This document shows positions 46,902-56,720 of a stretch of 64,000 bases of DNA, in pieces. Below the pieces are notes generated by a model. It was given only the letters and a program-made list of their open reading frames with translations. It made no database searches and had not been told where the DNA came from. The stretch is from positions 115,123 through 179,122 of the forward strand of contig JAPLEZ010000145.1 of assembly GCA_026390935.1 (NCBI GenBank), read 5' to 3'. Both the position numbers and the translations under genes were made by a program. This DNA comes from Bacteroidota bacterium (GTDB lineage Bacteria > Bacteroidota > Bacteroidia > Flavobacteriales_C > GCA-002722245). Positions within the stretch are counted from its first letter, which is position 1, and each line of letters begins with the position of its first letter.

Positions 46902-49046
46902 CTAAAAATCCCCGTCTTCCTCCGTTGCGATATTGAAATCCAATTGCTTTTTCACCAGATTGGCACCTATCACTTTAATTTTGATTTTATCGCCGAATTG
47001 GTACACTTTACCTGTGCTGCGACCAACCATGCGGTAATTGTCGGGATCGTGCGACCACGTGTCTCCAAACATGCTTTTAACGGATACCATCCCTTCACAT
47101 TTGTTCTCAATGATTTCGCAATAGAGCCCCCATTCGGTAACGCCTGAAATCACCGCTTCAAAAGTTTCACCAAGGTGAGTTTTCAAATATTCTACTTGTT
47201 TGTATTTGGTAGATTCACGCTCTGCTTCGGCTGCCAATCGCTCTCTTTCAGAGCAATGCACGCATTGTTCTTCATAGGTTTCCTTGTTGGCAGATTTGTC
47301 GCCGCTGGCATATTGCTGCAATAAACGATGTGCCATTACATCGGGATAACGACGGATAGGAGAGGTAAAGTGAGAATAAAAATCAAAAGCCAATCCGTAG
47401 TGACCAATATTGTCGGTAGAATATTCCGCTTTCGCCATTGTACGAATGGCAAGGGTTTCCAGCATTGACCCGTAATTTTTTGTTTTGGCGTCGGCCAGCA
47501 TTTTGTTGATGGCGTGACCTACTTGTCGCGGTGTTTGCGCATTTAACTCGTATCCGAATTGTCGCACGAAACCAGCGAAAACATTGAACTTTTCCATCGC
47601 TGGCAAGTCATGCACACGGTACACAAAAGTTTTGGCTGGTTTTAAATCTTTGCCCACCGACATTGCCACATATTTGTTTGCCAGCAACATGAATTCTTCA
47701 ATGAGTTTGTTGGCGTCTTTTGATTCTTTAAAGTAGATCCCAGTAGGGACACCGTGCTCATCGAGATGGAATTTAACTTCCATTTTATCGAAGCTCACTG
47801 CACCATCTTTCATTCTTTGTTTGCGAAGAATTTTTGCCAAACGATCGAAGGTTAAAATTTCATCTTTCAAATCTCCTTCTCCTGTTTCAATGACTTGTTG
47901 CGCTTCTTCGTAGCTAAAGCGACGATCAGAATAAATTACGGTTCTTCCTATCCAGCGATTGACTACTTCTGCATTGTCTGTAATTTCAAAAATGCAGGAG
48001 TAGCATAGTTTTTCTTCGTGCGGACGAAGAGAACAAACGCCATTAGATAATTTTTCGGGAAGCATTGGAACTACGCGATCCACAAGGTAAACAGAAGTCG
48101 CTCTATCGTATGCTTCTTTATCGAGAATGGATCCTGGTTGTACATAATGCGATACATCGGCGATGTGAACGCCAATTTCCCAGTTTCCGTTTTCCAGTTT
48201 TTGAATGGAAAGCGCATCGTCAAAATCTTTTGCGTCGTGCGGATCTATGGTGAACGTGGTGATTTTACGCATGTCGCGACGCTTGGCAATTTCAGCTTCG
48301 GAAATGGTATCGGGAATTCTTTCTGCGTATTCTTCCACTTCTTTAGGGAACTTGGACGGAAGTCCATATTGAAAAAGAATGGCGTGCATTTCAACATCAT
48401 TATCACCAGCATTTCCTAATACTTCAACAATTGCTCCGTTGGGATTTTTGGCGCCTTTGGGCCAGTCGAGCATTTTTACAATTACCTTCTGACCGTTTTT
48501 TGCGTTGTTTAATTTGCTGGAAGGAATGTAAAAATCAACATGGATTTTCTGGTTGTCGGGAATCACAAAACCGAAGTCTTTTACCAATTCCACAGTACCA
48601 ATAAAATCAACGCGTTTGCGCTCTACCACTTCAACAATTTTACCTTCCGGTTTTTTTCCGCGACCAGGAATAATTTCCACTTTCACTATATCTTGATGCA
48701 TTGCATCTCCAGTGAATTTTTGAGGAATATAAATGTCTTCTTCGCTGTCCTCAATAATGATATAGGCTGATCCCGACGCTGTAAAATCGGCTCTACCAAC
48801 TAAACCCCCTTTGGATTCTTTTCCCGCACCGAGAACAAATTTTCCGCGGTGAATTTCTTTAATACTTCCTTTCTCAACCAATTGAAACAAAACGTCCAAT
48901 ACTTTTCTTTGCGCGTCTTTGTTGGTGATGCGCAAATCTTTGGTGATTTGTTTATGGCTTAATTCTCTTTCACCGGCTTTGTAAAATAGCTGCAACACCG
49001 AGTTGGTGAGGGCTCCGGTACTAATGTCTCTGTTGTTTTTACTCAT
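46902..49046 (-). CDS. rnr: Ribonuclease R
   Basis: Processive 3'-5' exoribonuclease of 714 residues. In order: an N-terminal winged-helix-like part (about 10-70), two cold-shock domains (about 70-220), the RNB catalytic domain (about 250-580) with TIDPHDAKDFDDALSI and its metal-binding aspartates, SHFTSPIRRYPDVMAHR, and an S1 domain (about 630-710). The C-terminal Lys-rich tail of enterobacterial RNase R is absent. It is convergent with the GIY-YIG cassette. Confidence 0.95.
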   Translation of the reverse strand: MSKNNRDISTGALTNSVLQLFYKAGERELSHKQITKDLRITNKDAQRKVLDVLFQLVEKGSIKEIHRGKFVLGAGKESKGGLVGRADFTASGSAYIIIEDSEEDIYIPQKFTGDAMHQDIVKVEIIPGRGKKPEGKIVEVVERKRVDFIGTVELVKDFGFVIPDNQKIHVDFYIPSSKLNNAKNGQKVIVKMLDWPKGAKNPNGAIVEVLGNAGDNDVEMHAILFQYGLPSKFPKEVEEYAERIPDTISEAEIAKRRDMRKITTFTIDPHDAKDFDDALSIQKLENGNWEIGVHIADVSHYVQPGSILDKEAYDRATSVYLVDRVVPMLPEKLSNGVCSLRPHEEKLCYSCIFEITDNAEVVNRWIGRTVIYSDRRFSYEEAQQVIETGEGDLKDEILTFDRLAKILRKQRMKDGAVSFDKMEVKFHLDEHGVPTGIYFKESKDANKLIEEFMLLANKYVAMSVGKDLKPAKTFVYRVHDLPAMEKFNVFAGFVRQFGYELNAQTPRQVGHAINKMLADAKTKNYGSMLETLAIRTMAKAEYSTDNIGHYGLAFDFYSHFTSPIRRYPDVMAHRLLQQYASGDKSANKETYEEQCVHCSERERLAAEAERESTKYKQVEYLKTHLGETFEAVISGVTEWGLYCEIIENKCEGMVSVKSMFGDTWSHDPDNYRMVGRSTGKVYQFGDKIKIKVIGANLVKKQLDFNIATEEDGDF

Positions 49047-49118
49047 GCTAATAAAAATAGAAAAATGTATAACATGGTGCCATTGATGGTCCAGAAGTTA
49101 TGAACAGAAGAGTATTAT

Positions 49119-51491
49119 CTAAAACAATATTTTGTACGATCCTACAGGGAATAAGCCCAATTGGTATTCGGTTTTAACGGCCTTTGCGCTGTTGTCGTAA
49201 ATTTGCTGAAATACGTTTTGTGTATTAAAAATATTTTGAACGTTGATGGTCCATTCTTGCGTGATTTTTTTCGAATTCAATCGATAGCTTGCTTTTAAAT
49301 CTGCACGGAAGTAATCGTGGAATTTGTGCACGTAAATATCAGTTGTATCATATTGAACTCTTGTAGCTGCAATAGATCTATTGAGGTCAATTCCGAGATA
49401 TCTTTTGCCGCCAGCAAAGGTTACTTTAGCATCAACTTGTAACACGCCTCTTTTCCCCACTTTCCATTCAAACCCTGATAATGCATTAACGGCATAATTA
49501 CCATTGAAAGCGGTGTTGCGCTCAACACCGTCGCCACCGCTGTATTTTGAATCGTAAAGAGAAGCGCTAACTAAATAGTAGTAACACTTATTGAAGTTTC
49601 TTTCCAAAGTAAATTCTAAACCATAATTTCTCCCTTTCCCTTCGTTTACTAGGCTATCCACACGAGGAAATGCAAAATCGGCCCCAAAATTTGCCATACT
49701 GAAATACGAGTTTTGAGCCACTGGAGTGTTGTAAACCTGCTGATAGTAACTCTCAATTTTCATGCGTGTATTTGCTTTTATGGCGATGTTGTAACCGAGC
49801 ACGAGGTGATTGCTTTTTGTGAAACCCAACTTTTCGTTTGTTCGGATGGTTGAGTTGTCGCTAAGTGTGGTTTCAAGCAGGTAAGTGCTGAAAGGTTGAA
49901 TTTGCGAGTGCACTCCGGCAGCTAGCGACAAAGACTGTTTTTTGGTTAAGTCCCAATTGAGTCCTGCACGAGGTTCCACTGCATAGGCTGCATTCATTGT
50001 CAAAGTTTGATAATGTAAACCAACATTCAGCTTTAATTGATCAGTAAATTTGTGCTGAAATTGTGAATATCCCTGCACCAAAAATGTTTCGCCAGTGAAG
50101 TCGTAACCCGTGAACCATTTTGAATTTGAAAGAAATTTTTCGTTGTAGCTTACATGATAGAGATCCACAATAAATCCCGATTTCCATGAATTTCGGGAAG
50201 AAAATTTGGTGTTGATATACCAGTTCAATGAATACTTTATTTCGCTGGAGTTGTCTTCATAAATCTTTCCGGGATTAAGTTTATCCTTATCGAGGGAGTC
50301 GGTGCGCACCACTTGTCCAGTACCTGAGGTTGCATATACAAGGCGCATGTGTGTTTTTTGATTGAGGTATAAAAGGTAGCTTATTCCCACAACACCCATG
50401 TTGGAATTGAGGTAAGCATTGCTTCCAGCCTGGGTATATGAAACATCATTCTCTTTTTTCTTCTTGCTTTCCAGTATAGAAATATTGCTCATTCCACCCA
50501 CCCCGAAAATTTCTAGTCGACCCGATTTTTGTCCGAGAGGAATGTCCACATTGAAAGTCAAATCTTGATACTGAGGAACAGCAGCAACACCAAAGGAAAT
50601 GCCCAGCGCATCAAAAATTCCTAAAGTAGAATAACGGTAGTTTGCCATGTAGGAAGCTTTGCTTTTTTTACTGAAGGGGCCTTCTGCTCCCAGCTCCATA
50701 CCATTGAAACCAAACATTCCAGTTCCCTCAAATTTTTCATTGTTCCCGTGACGTAGTTTTAAGTCGAAGGCGCCAGCGACAGCATTCCCATAGTCGGCAG
50801 GAAAAGCGCCAGTCATAAAATCCGATTTCGCTAAATTATTGTTGTTGAGGATAGTGATGGGACCACCTGTACTTCCCAGAGATCCAAAGTGATTGGGATT
50901 TGGAATATTAATGCCGTTCAAGCGCCACAAAATTCCCGACGGAGAATTTCCGCGGATGATGATGTCGTTGCGATTGTCAGACGAAGAAATCACACCAGCG
51001 TAATTCATTGCCATCCTTGAAACGTCGTTTAAACTACCGGCAAAACGTTCGGTTTGTTTTGGAGTAAGATTCACGTTGCTATTGACTACCGCTTCGTTTT
51101 CGGCCTTAGTAGAGCTTTTTCTAACTATTTTAATTTCATCGGCAGTAATTATTTTTTCTTCCATTTCTATTTCCAAATACAGCTCTTTTCCTGATTTCAC
51201 TTCTTGGTTGGCAAGCGTCATTGAGCCGTGTGATGAGGAAGAAATAATAATAGTTTGACGACCAACAGGAACATTTTTCAATTTAAAATAACCTTTGGCG
51301 TCGGTGCTTGAAGAAAGATTTGTGCTTTCAACGCTAACAACGGCGCCTTCCACAGGCAATTTGGAATTTTTATCGATCACCTGTCCGCGCACCGATTGTG
51401 TGAGGCCGTTGGAAAAAGCTGCGGTAGAATCCTGCGCAGATAATGCTGTGTAAGAAAACAGTAAAATGTATAGTAGGCTGTAAAGTTTCAT
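49119..51491 (-). CDS. TonB-dependent outer-membrane receptor
   Basis: Outer-membrane transporter of 790 residues. A signal peptide (MKLYSLLYILLFSYTALSA) is followed by a carboxypeptidase-regulatory-like beta-sandwich (about 30-115: VRGQVIDKNSKLPVEGAVV), a plug (about 130-250; RGNSPSGILWRLNGINIPNPN split around 175-195 and GAFPADYGNAVAGAFDL) and a 22-strand-like barrel ending in FPVGSYKILF with a terminal aromatic residue. The substrate is not deducible; no SusD partner is present. rnr lies 72 bp upstream in the same direction. Confidence 0.92.
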   Translation of the reverse strand: MKLYSLLYILLFSYTALSAQDSTAAFSNGLTQSVRGQVIDKNSKLPVEGAVVSVESTNLSSSTDAKGYFKLKNVPVGRQTIIISSSSHGSMTLANQEVKSGKELYLEIEMEEKIITADEIKIVRKSSTKAENEAVVNSNVNLTPKQTERFAGSLNDVSRMAMNYAGVISSSDNRNDIIIRGNSPSGILWRLNGINIPNPNHFGSLGSTGGPITILNNNNLAKSDFMTGAFPADYGNAVAGAFDLKLRHGNNEKFEGTGMFGFNGMELGAEGPFSKKSKASYMANYRYSTLGIFDALGISFGVAAVPQYQDLTFNVDIPLGQKSGRLEIFGVGGMSNISILESKKKKENDVSYTQAGSNAYLNSNMGVVGISYLLYLNQKTHMRLVYATSGTGQVVRTDSLDKDKLNPGKIYEDNSSEIKYSLNWYINTKFSSRNSWKSGFIVDLYHVSYNEKFLSNSKWFTGYDFTGETFLVQGYSQFQHKFTDQLKLNVGLHYQTLTMNAAYAVEPRAGLNWDLTKKQSLSLAAGVHSQIQPFSTYLLETTLSDNSTIRTNEKLGFTKSNHLVLGYNIAIKANTRMKIESYYQQVYNTPVAQNSYFSMANFGADFAFPRVDSLVNEGKGRNYGLEFTLERNFNKCYYYLVSASLYDSKYSGGDGVERNTAFNGNYAVNALSGFEWKVGKRGVLQVDAKVTFAGGKRYLGIDLNRSIAATRVQYDTTDIYVHKFHDYFRADLKASYRLNSKKITQEWTINVQNIFNTQNVFQQIYDNSAKAVKTEYQLGLFPVGSYKILF

Positions 51492-51582
51492 GGTTGCAAA
51501 AGTATAAATACAATGTTAATAATGCAGAGGTAAGGTGCACTTTCATTCGAAGTTTGGATTAAACAATATGATTTTTCCATCC

Positions 51583-51614
51583 TTTGGTAAAGAAAAAATA
51601 ATTCCCTATGTTTG
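51583..51614 (+). promoter_or_regulatory. Promoter of the ferritin gene
   Basis: TTTG (51583-51586), 20 nt, then TATGTTTG (51607-51614): both elements match the Bacteroidota consensus exactly. Transcription should start near 51621, giving a leader of about 17 nt before the ATG at 51638. The best promoter in the window. Confidence 0.75.
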
Positions 51615-51637
51615 GATAGAACCAAACCGGGCTTACA

Positions 51638-52162
51638 ATGCTTTCCAAAAAAGTACAAGACACTTTAAACAAGCAAATTTTATTAGAAGCAGAATCTTCA
51701 AACCTTTATCTGGCAATGGCTTCATGGTCGGAGAACAAGGGATTAAGTGGCACTTCTGAGTTTTTATACCGTCATTCTGATGAAGAAAGAACGCACATGT
51801 TGAAATTGGTGAGATATGTGAATGAAAGAGGCGGACAAGCAAAAATACCAGCCATTAAACAACCTCCAGTAGATTTTACATCATTAACAGCTTTATTTGA
51901 AGGCTTGTTGAAACACGAGATATTTGTATCCGACGAAATCAATAATGTAGTGGACATCTGTTTGAAAGAAAAAGATTTTACTACTCACAATTTCATGCAG
52001 TGGTACGTGGCTGAACAAATTGAAGAAGAAGCAACAGCCAGAAAAGTAATGGATAAATTACACCTTATCGGAAATGACAAAGGTGGATTGTATTTATTCG
52101 ACAGAGATTTAGAAAATCTCGCCGGTGCTTCAATAGCTACCGGAAAACAAGATCAGAATTAA
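51638..52162 (+). CDS. ftnA: Ferritin
   Basis: Iron-storage ferritin of 174 residues. A non-haem (FtnA-type) member: ferroxidase ligands are visible in LLEAESSNLYLAMASW, the HSDEERTHML pair and QWYVAEQIEEEATA. It has no BfrB-type haem Met context. I use the ATG at 51638, giving the standard MLSKKVQDTLNKQ start. A strong promoter lies upstream. The following lipoprotein gene starts 22 bp after its stop. Confidence 0.95.
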   Translation: MLSKKVQDTLNKQILLEAESSNLYLAMASWSENKGLSGTSEFLYRHSDEERTHMLKLVRYVNERGGQAKIPAIKQPPVDFTSLTALFEGLLKHEIFVSDEINNVVDICLKEKDFTTHNFMQWYVAEQIEEEATARKVMDKLHLIGNDKGGLYLFDRDLENLAGASIATGKQDQN

Positions 52163-52184
52163 CTAAACAGCTGTAATAATTATT

Positions 52185-52541
52185 TTGACACGTTTAATTG
52201 CTACCATATCACTTGTGCTCACTGCCGTAATTTTTACAGGTTGTCACAGAACTTATTACGATGATACCGTTAGAACTCCGCGAGGGAAGCAAGGGTATCA
52301 CGACAGTTACAGTTCCCGTCCTTATCAAAAAAAGAGGGTGAAAATGGGCGACTCTTATGCTAGTGAGGGCAGAACCAAAGTGCAACAAGAGTACAGAGAC
52401 AGCTACTCCACCAAATCCAAAAAATCATCGGGCAGCAAATACAAAGATTCGTATTCTTCCGGTCACGGTAAGAAAAGAAGACTTAGGTTTTACGATAGCT
52501 TCTCTTCCAAAAAGAGAAAGAATATATTCCTGTCGAAGTAA
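52185..52541 (+). CDS. Basic lipoprotein with DSYS repeats
   Basis: A 118-residue protein with a TTG start (no ATG before the lipobox). The signal peptide ends in a lipobox IFTGC with Cys20. Five related units of the pattern (Y/G)xDSY(S/A)S occur at about residues 38-113 (YHDSYSS, GDSYAS, YRDSYST, YKDSYSS, YDSFSS), separated by Arg/Lys-rich stretches. Very basic and low in hydrophobic residues after the signal, so probably extended. No family recognised. Probably cotranscribed with ferritin. Confidence 0.65.
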   Translation: MTRLIATISLVLTAVIFTGCHRTYYDDTVRTPRGKQGYHDSYSSRPYQKKRVKMGDSYASEGRTKVQQEYRDSYSTKSKKSSGSKYKDSYSSGHGKKRRLRFYDSFSSKKRKNIFLSK

Positions 52542-52654
52542 GCACTTGATTAATGAATTAGAAGGGATAGCTCAAAAATCCCTTAATCTTTTCATCAAGT
52601 GAATCAAGGTTCATACATTTTCCCTACTTTAGAAGCGCAGAAATTCGAAATATT

Positions 52655-55600
52655 TTGAGGGCACTTTTTTTCCTTTCTTCCTTGTTTTTTTTCCAGCTTT
52701 TAGCAGGACAGAGTGACGACATTAAATTTAGTCGCTTTACCACAAAGGCCGGACTTTCCCACAACATTGTAAATGAAGTAATTCAGGATGGTAGAGGTTT
52801 CATGTGGTTTGGAACCCAGGATGGATTGAACCGCTACGACGGCTATAATTTTGTGGTTTACAAACCCGATTTGTATGATAGCACGTCTTTATCCAACAAT
52901 CGCATTACCGCTTTGTGCTATGATCCACGCGGATTTATATGGATTGGAACAGCGGCAGGATTAAATATTTATAAGATAGACAGCGATGAATTTATTTCCC
53001 TTTCCAATCTGGCAGGTGGATCTTTGGCAGCCAGCAAGCTCGCTATTCAAGGCTTGTACCGTGATCAGCTGGGCACCATTTGGGTGGCAACACGTGAAGG
53101 TGGGTTAAGTAAAATCACCATTACCGGAAGTAATTTGGAAACTTTGCAAGTGAAGCATTTTGTATGGCTGCACAAAAACCCCAAATCATTAAGCTCTAAC
53201 AATGTTACCGCTATAACTCAAGATGCATCAGGGTTTATATGGGTGGGAACTGATAATGGCTTAAACATTTACAATCCCAAAACAGAGGACTTTCAAAGGA
53301 TTTTATCTGGAAGCAAAAGAAACGACAAGCTTTCTCATCCTTATGTGACCAGTATTTTTGAAGATTTGAGAGGAGATGTTTGGGTAGGTACCAAGCGAGG
53401 ATTGAACAGAGTGATTATCGATGAAACAGATTTAAAAAATGTTCAATTTGCAACTATTCCTTATTATCACAACGCCAGGAGTGCTTATTCGCTATCTGAT
53501 GATCGGGTAGAAAGTATCTTTCAGGACGCTGAAGGAATTTTGTGGGTAGGGACCGATTATGGATTGAATGCCATGGATTTGGCAGAAAAATCCAGTAAGG
53601 ACACCTCGGTGCAATTTGTAAAATATTTTTCAGAAGCCATCAAAGACTTGTCGCTCGCACACAACAAAGTCAATAAAATTTATCAAGACGAATCGGGAAT
53701 CATATGGCTGGCCACAGAAAGAGGCATTAGCAAGTTTGATAAACTAAAGCAAAAACTTCAAAATTATTCTTTGGAGCAATATTGGGACATCACTACACAC
53801 ACCATTAATGTGTGGTCATTTTGCGAGGATGAGTCGGGTGGTTCATGGATCGGCAATGAAAAGGGCTTGTGCTATATCAATCGCAAAAAAGGCACAACTT
53901 ACAAAGTACAGCTCAAGGATCCTATGAACGTGTATGCCTTATGCTACGATAAGAAAAAAAGAGTATTGGCAGGAACCGATCAGGGCTTGTTCATAGTGCA
54001 AAAAAACAGCGACACCACTTATGTCTTAAAGCGTTTTGCCTTGCCAGGCATCAAAGAATTTGTTGATCCTGTGTATTCTATAGTATGTGATGCTAAAGGT
54101 ACCTATTGGATTGGTGGGCTGCGCGGTTTGGTGGTAATGAATGCGCAGGAAACAAGGGCTTACAAGCATTATTACGATGTAAATAATTTCAAAGGAATAG
54201 GGAAGGGAGCTGTAAATTTCATTTTTGAAGATGCTGCTCATGATATTTGGTTGGCCACTAATGGCGGTGGATTGAATAAGGTGGTGAATCCTTCGGATTT
54301 GAATTTGCTGGAGTTTTCAAAAATCACACACGACAAGAAACTACCCTATTCTCTTAACAATGATGCTATTCTTTGCATAGAAGAGTTTCCTAAAGGAATA
54401 CTTTGGCTTGGAACGTACGGAGGTGGGTTAAACAAATATGATATTGAAAGAGGGAGAACAAAACACTTCACAGAGCAAAATGGCTTGAGTAATAATATTG
54501 TGTACGGTATATTAAAGGACAATGCCGGCAAACTGTGGCTGAGCACAAATAAAGGCTTGTCGAAGTTTGATCCCATCGCCGAAAAATTCCGCGTATTCAA
54601 AGAAGAGGACGGTTTGCAAAGTGATGAATTCAACAAAGGCGCATCATATAAATCACCACAAGGCGAAATGTATTTTGGAGGAATCAATGGCTTCAACGTG
54701 TTTTTTCCGGCCGATGTAAAGCCTAATAAAATTCCGCCTAAAATCGCGCTCACTGCGCTTTTACTGTCGAATAGGCTAATTGAACCTGGTCCGAATTCTT
54801 TATTGAAAAAAGACATTAATTCTTTGGAGTACATTGAAATTCCATACGTTGACAATGCCATTACTATTAAGTATTCTGGTTTACATTTTACTTCTCCCGA
54901 AAACAATCAGTATTCCTATATCCTTGAAGGGTTCATGGAAAGCTGGCAAGATGTAGGCAATAAAAGAGAGGTGAGCTTTACCAATCTCGATCCGGGAATT
55001 TATACTTTCCGAGTGCGCGCGGCCAATAGCGATGGCATTAAATCCAATGACGTTCCATCCCTTAAAATTATCATTACACCACCTTTTTGGATGACTTGGT
55101 GGTTCCGAACTTTCATCATTGCTGTTGCACTCGCCATTGTTTTGGGTGTGTATTATTCAAGGGTGGCCATCATTAAAACACAAAAGAGGGTGTTGGAATA
55201 CAAGGTGCAGCAACGTACCGAAGAGGTAATGCAGAAAAAGGGAGAGATTGAGGAGCAAAAGGAGAAACTGGAGATTGAGAAAAATAAAACAGAACAGTTG
55301 CTGTTGAATATTCTTCCGGCTGAAACAGCAAAAGAATTATTGTCGACTGGTCGCGCTGCGCCACGTCACTACAGAATGGTGACTGTGCTTTTTGCCGACT
55401 TTAAAGGCTTTACCCAAATTGCTGAGCGTTTGCGTCCGGCAGAACTGGTAGAGGAGTTGGATACTGCTTTTAATGCCTTTGATGATATTGCCGACAAGCA
55501 CAATATTGAAAAAATTAAAACCAGCGGTGATGCGTACATGGCCGCAGGTGGTGTGCCTATCCGTAATAAAACCAATCCGGTGGATTGTATCTTGGCTGCC

Positions 55601-56593
55601 ATGCAGATTCAAGCCTATATTAAGGACCAATCTATAATTAATGCCAATAATCCCGACAAGCCGAAATGGGAATTAAGAATAGGAATTCACACAGGTGAAA
55701 TCATTGCTGGTGTGGTTGGAAAGAAAAAGTTCGCTTATGACATTTGGGGCGATACTGTAAATACTGCAAGTAGGATGGAGTCTAGTTCTCAGGCCGGACA
55801 AATTAACATTTCAGGAACCACTTACAACATGGTTCAGGAGTATTTTGATTGCGAGTATCGCGGAAAGATTCCGGTGAAGAATAAGGGCGACATTGATATG
55901 TACTTTGTTAAAGGAATCAAGCCTGAATTGTCGAAAGACAAAAAAGGATTTGTTCCTAATATCGCCTTCCAGGAATTACATCATTTCAACGTTTACAGTA
56001 AGCTTAATTACAATAAGGTAAAACAGTTTGTGATCAACAAGCTGGAGAAAGAGTTGCCGGAAAACCTGTATTATCACGGTCCGCACCATACCCGAGATGT
56101 TGTTCAGGCAGCAGAACGAATTGGTAAAGCCGAAGGATTAGATCCTGAAGAATTGATGTTGGTTAAAATGGCGTCGCTACTGCATGATGCGGGCTTCCTG
56201 AATAAATACTGGAGCAATGAGCCTGAAGGCGTTAAAATAGCCAAGGAAATGCTTCCTGCTTACGGATTTACCGATTCACAAATTGATATTATTGAAGGAT
56301 TGATCATGGCCACCAGCATTCCGCAAAAACCTACGAATCACCTTGAGGAAATCATTTGTGATGCCGATTTGGATTATTTAGGAAGAGATGATTTTGAAAA
56401 AATCAGTCTGACTTTACAGCAGGAATTGCTCGATTACGGCGGCATCAAGAATCCGGAAGATTGGGATCCTATTCAGGTCAAATTCCTAACTGCACATAAG
56501 TACTTTACTAAAACAAATGTAGAGACGCGTCAGGCTAAAAAAGAAGAGCATCTAGCCACTATTAAGAAGAGGATAGAGGCGAATAGTAAGTAA
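52655..56593 (+). CDS. Propeller sensor fused to class III adenylate cyclase and HD domain
   Basis: A 1312-residue transmembrane signalling protein with a TTG start giving a good signal peptide (MRALFFLSSLFFFQLLAG). About twelve two-component-regulator-propeller repeats (about 22-720) and a Y_Y_Y domain face outward. A membrane helix (about 813-840) and a short coiled coil follow. The cyclase domain (about 905-1095) has both metal-binding Asp (FADFKGFT; SGDAYMAAGG), the ATP-selecting Lys in KIKTSGD and Asp in YDIWGDTVN, and the Asn/Arg of NTASRMES, so it should make cAMP. A C-terminal HD domain (about 1125-1300) has HGPHHTRDV, LLHDAG and ADLDYLG. Synthesis and hydrolysis-type domains in one chain are notable; the HD substrate is unknown. 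Confidence 0.9.
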   Translation: MRALFFLSSLFFFQLLAGQSDDIKFSRFTTKAGLSHNIVNEVIQDGRGFMWFGTQDGLNRYDGYNFVVYKPDLYDSTSLSNNRITALCYDPRGFIWIGTAAGLNIYKIDSDEFISLSNLAGGSLAASKLAIQGLYRDQLGTIWVATREGGLSKITITGSNLETLQVKHFVWLHKNPKSLSSNNVTAITQDASGFIWVGTDNGLNIYNPKTEDFQRILSGSKRNDKLSHPYVTSIFEDLRGDVWVGTKRGLNRVIIDETDLKNVQFATIPYYHNARSAYSLSDDRVESIFQDAEGILWVGTDYGLNAMDLAEKSSKDTSVQFVKYFSEAIKDLSLAHNKVNKIYQDESGIIWLATERGISKFDKLKQKLQNYSLEQYWDITTHTINVWSFCEDESGGSWIGNEKGLCYINRKKGTTYKVQLKDPMNVYALCYDKKKRVLAGTDQGLFIVQKNSDTTYVLKRFALPGIKEFVDPVYSIVCDAKGTYWIGGLRGLVVMNAQETRAYKHYYDVNNFKGIGKGAVNFIFEDAAHDIWLATNGGGLNKVVNPSDLNLLEFSKITHDKKLPYSLNNDAILCIEEFPKGILWLGTYGGGLNKYDIERGRTKHFTEQNGLSNNIVYGILKDNAGKLWLSTNKGLSKFDPIAEKFRVFKEEDGLQSDEFNKGASYKSPQGEMYFGGINGFNVFFPADVKPNKIPPKIALTALLLSNRLIEPGPNSLLKKDINSLEYIEIPYVDNAITIKYSGLHFTSPENNQYSYILEGFMESWQDVGNKREVSFTNLDPGIYTFRVRAANSDGIKSNDVPSLKIIITPPFWMTWWFRTFIIAVALAIVLGVYYSRVAIIKTQKRVLEYKVQQRTEEVMQKKGEIEEQKEKLEIEKNKTEQLLLNILPAETAKELLSTGRAAPRHYRMVTVLFADFKGFTQIAERLRPAELVEELDTAFNAFDDIADKHNIEKIKTSGDAYMAAGGVPIRNKTNPVDCILAAMQIQAYIKDQSIINANNPDKPKWELRIGIHTGEIIAGVVGKKKFAYDIWGDTVNTASRMESSSQAGQINISGTTYNMVQEYFDCEYRGKIPVKNKGDIDMYFVKGIKPELSKDKKGFVPNIAFQELHHFNVYSKLNYNKVKQFVINKLEKELPENLYYHGPHHTRDVVQAAERIGKAEGLDPEELMLVKMASLLHDAGFLNKYWSNEPEGVKIAKEMLPAYGFTDSQIDIIEGLIMATSIPQKPTNHLEEIICDADLDYLGRDDFEKISLTLQQELLDYGGIKNPEDWDPIQVKFLTAHKYFTKTNVETRQAKKEEHLATIKKRIEANSK

Positions 56594-56608
56594 CGCATTT
56601 CGTATAGA

Positions 56609-56652
56609 GTTTTCTTGTAGAGACGCAAAATTTTGCGTCTCTACAAGAAAAC
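56609..56652. repeat. 44-bp perfect palindrome with GTAGAGACGCAAAA arms
   Basis: Arms of 22 nt (GTTTTCTTGTAGAGACGCAAAA and its exact complement) meet with no spacer. It lies 15 bp after the cyclase stop. Without a T-run it is not a typical terminator but would form a strong hairpin. Similar GTAGAGACGC palindromes are, from memory, dispersed repeats in several bacterial phyla. Confidence 0.85.
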
Positions 56653-56671
56653 CCGAGATTGATAAAACAAA

Positions 56672-56699
56672 AAAACGCCCTGTATACACAAGGCGTTTT
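56672..56699 (-). terminator. Rho-independent terminator after usp
   Basis: AAAACGCC (56672-56679) pairs with GGCGTTTT (56692-56699), and an inner TGT/ACA extends the stem past one mismatch. On the minus strand the T-run (GTTTTTTTGTTTT) follows, 21 bp after the universal stress protein stop. It may also end transcription from the cyclase gene. Confidence 0.75.
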
Positions 56700-56720
56700 C
56701 CATTTAATTCAATCTTATTT

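Noticed and set aside
51535..51759. 74-codon plus frame upstream of and overlapping ferritin
   Set aside because: Covers the ferritin promoter and reads the ferritin start in another frame; not conserved-looking.
54346..54906. 186-codon minus-strand frame inside the cyclase fusion gene
   Set aside because: Antisense to propeller repeats that are clearly coding on the plus strand; low-complexity Ser/Leu translation.
56594..56720. The 44-bp palindrome as a terminator of the cyclase gene
   Set aside because: It has no following T-run; the separate stem at 56672-56699 fits better as terminator.
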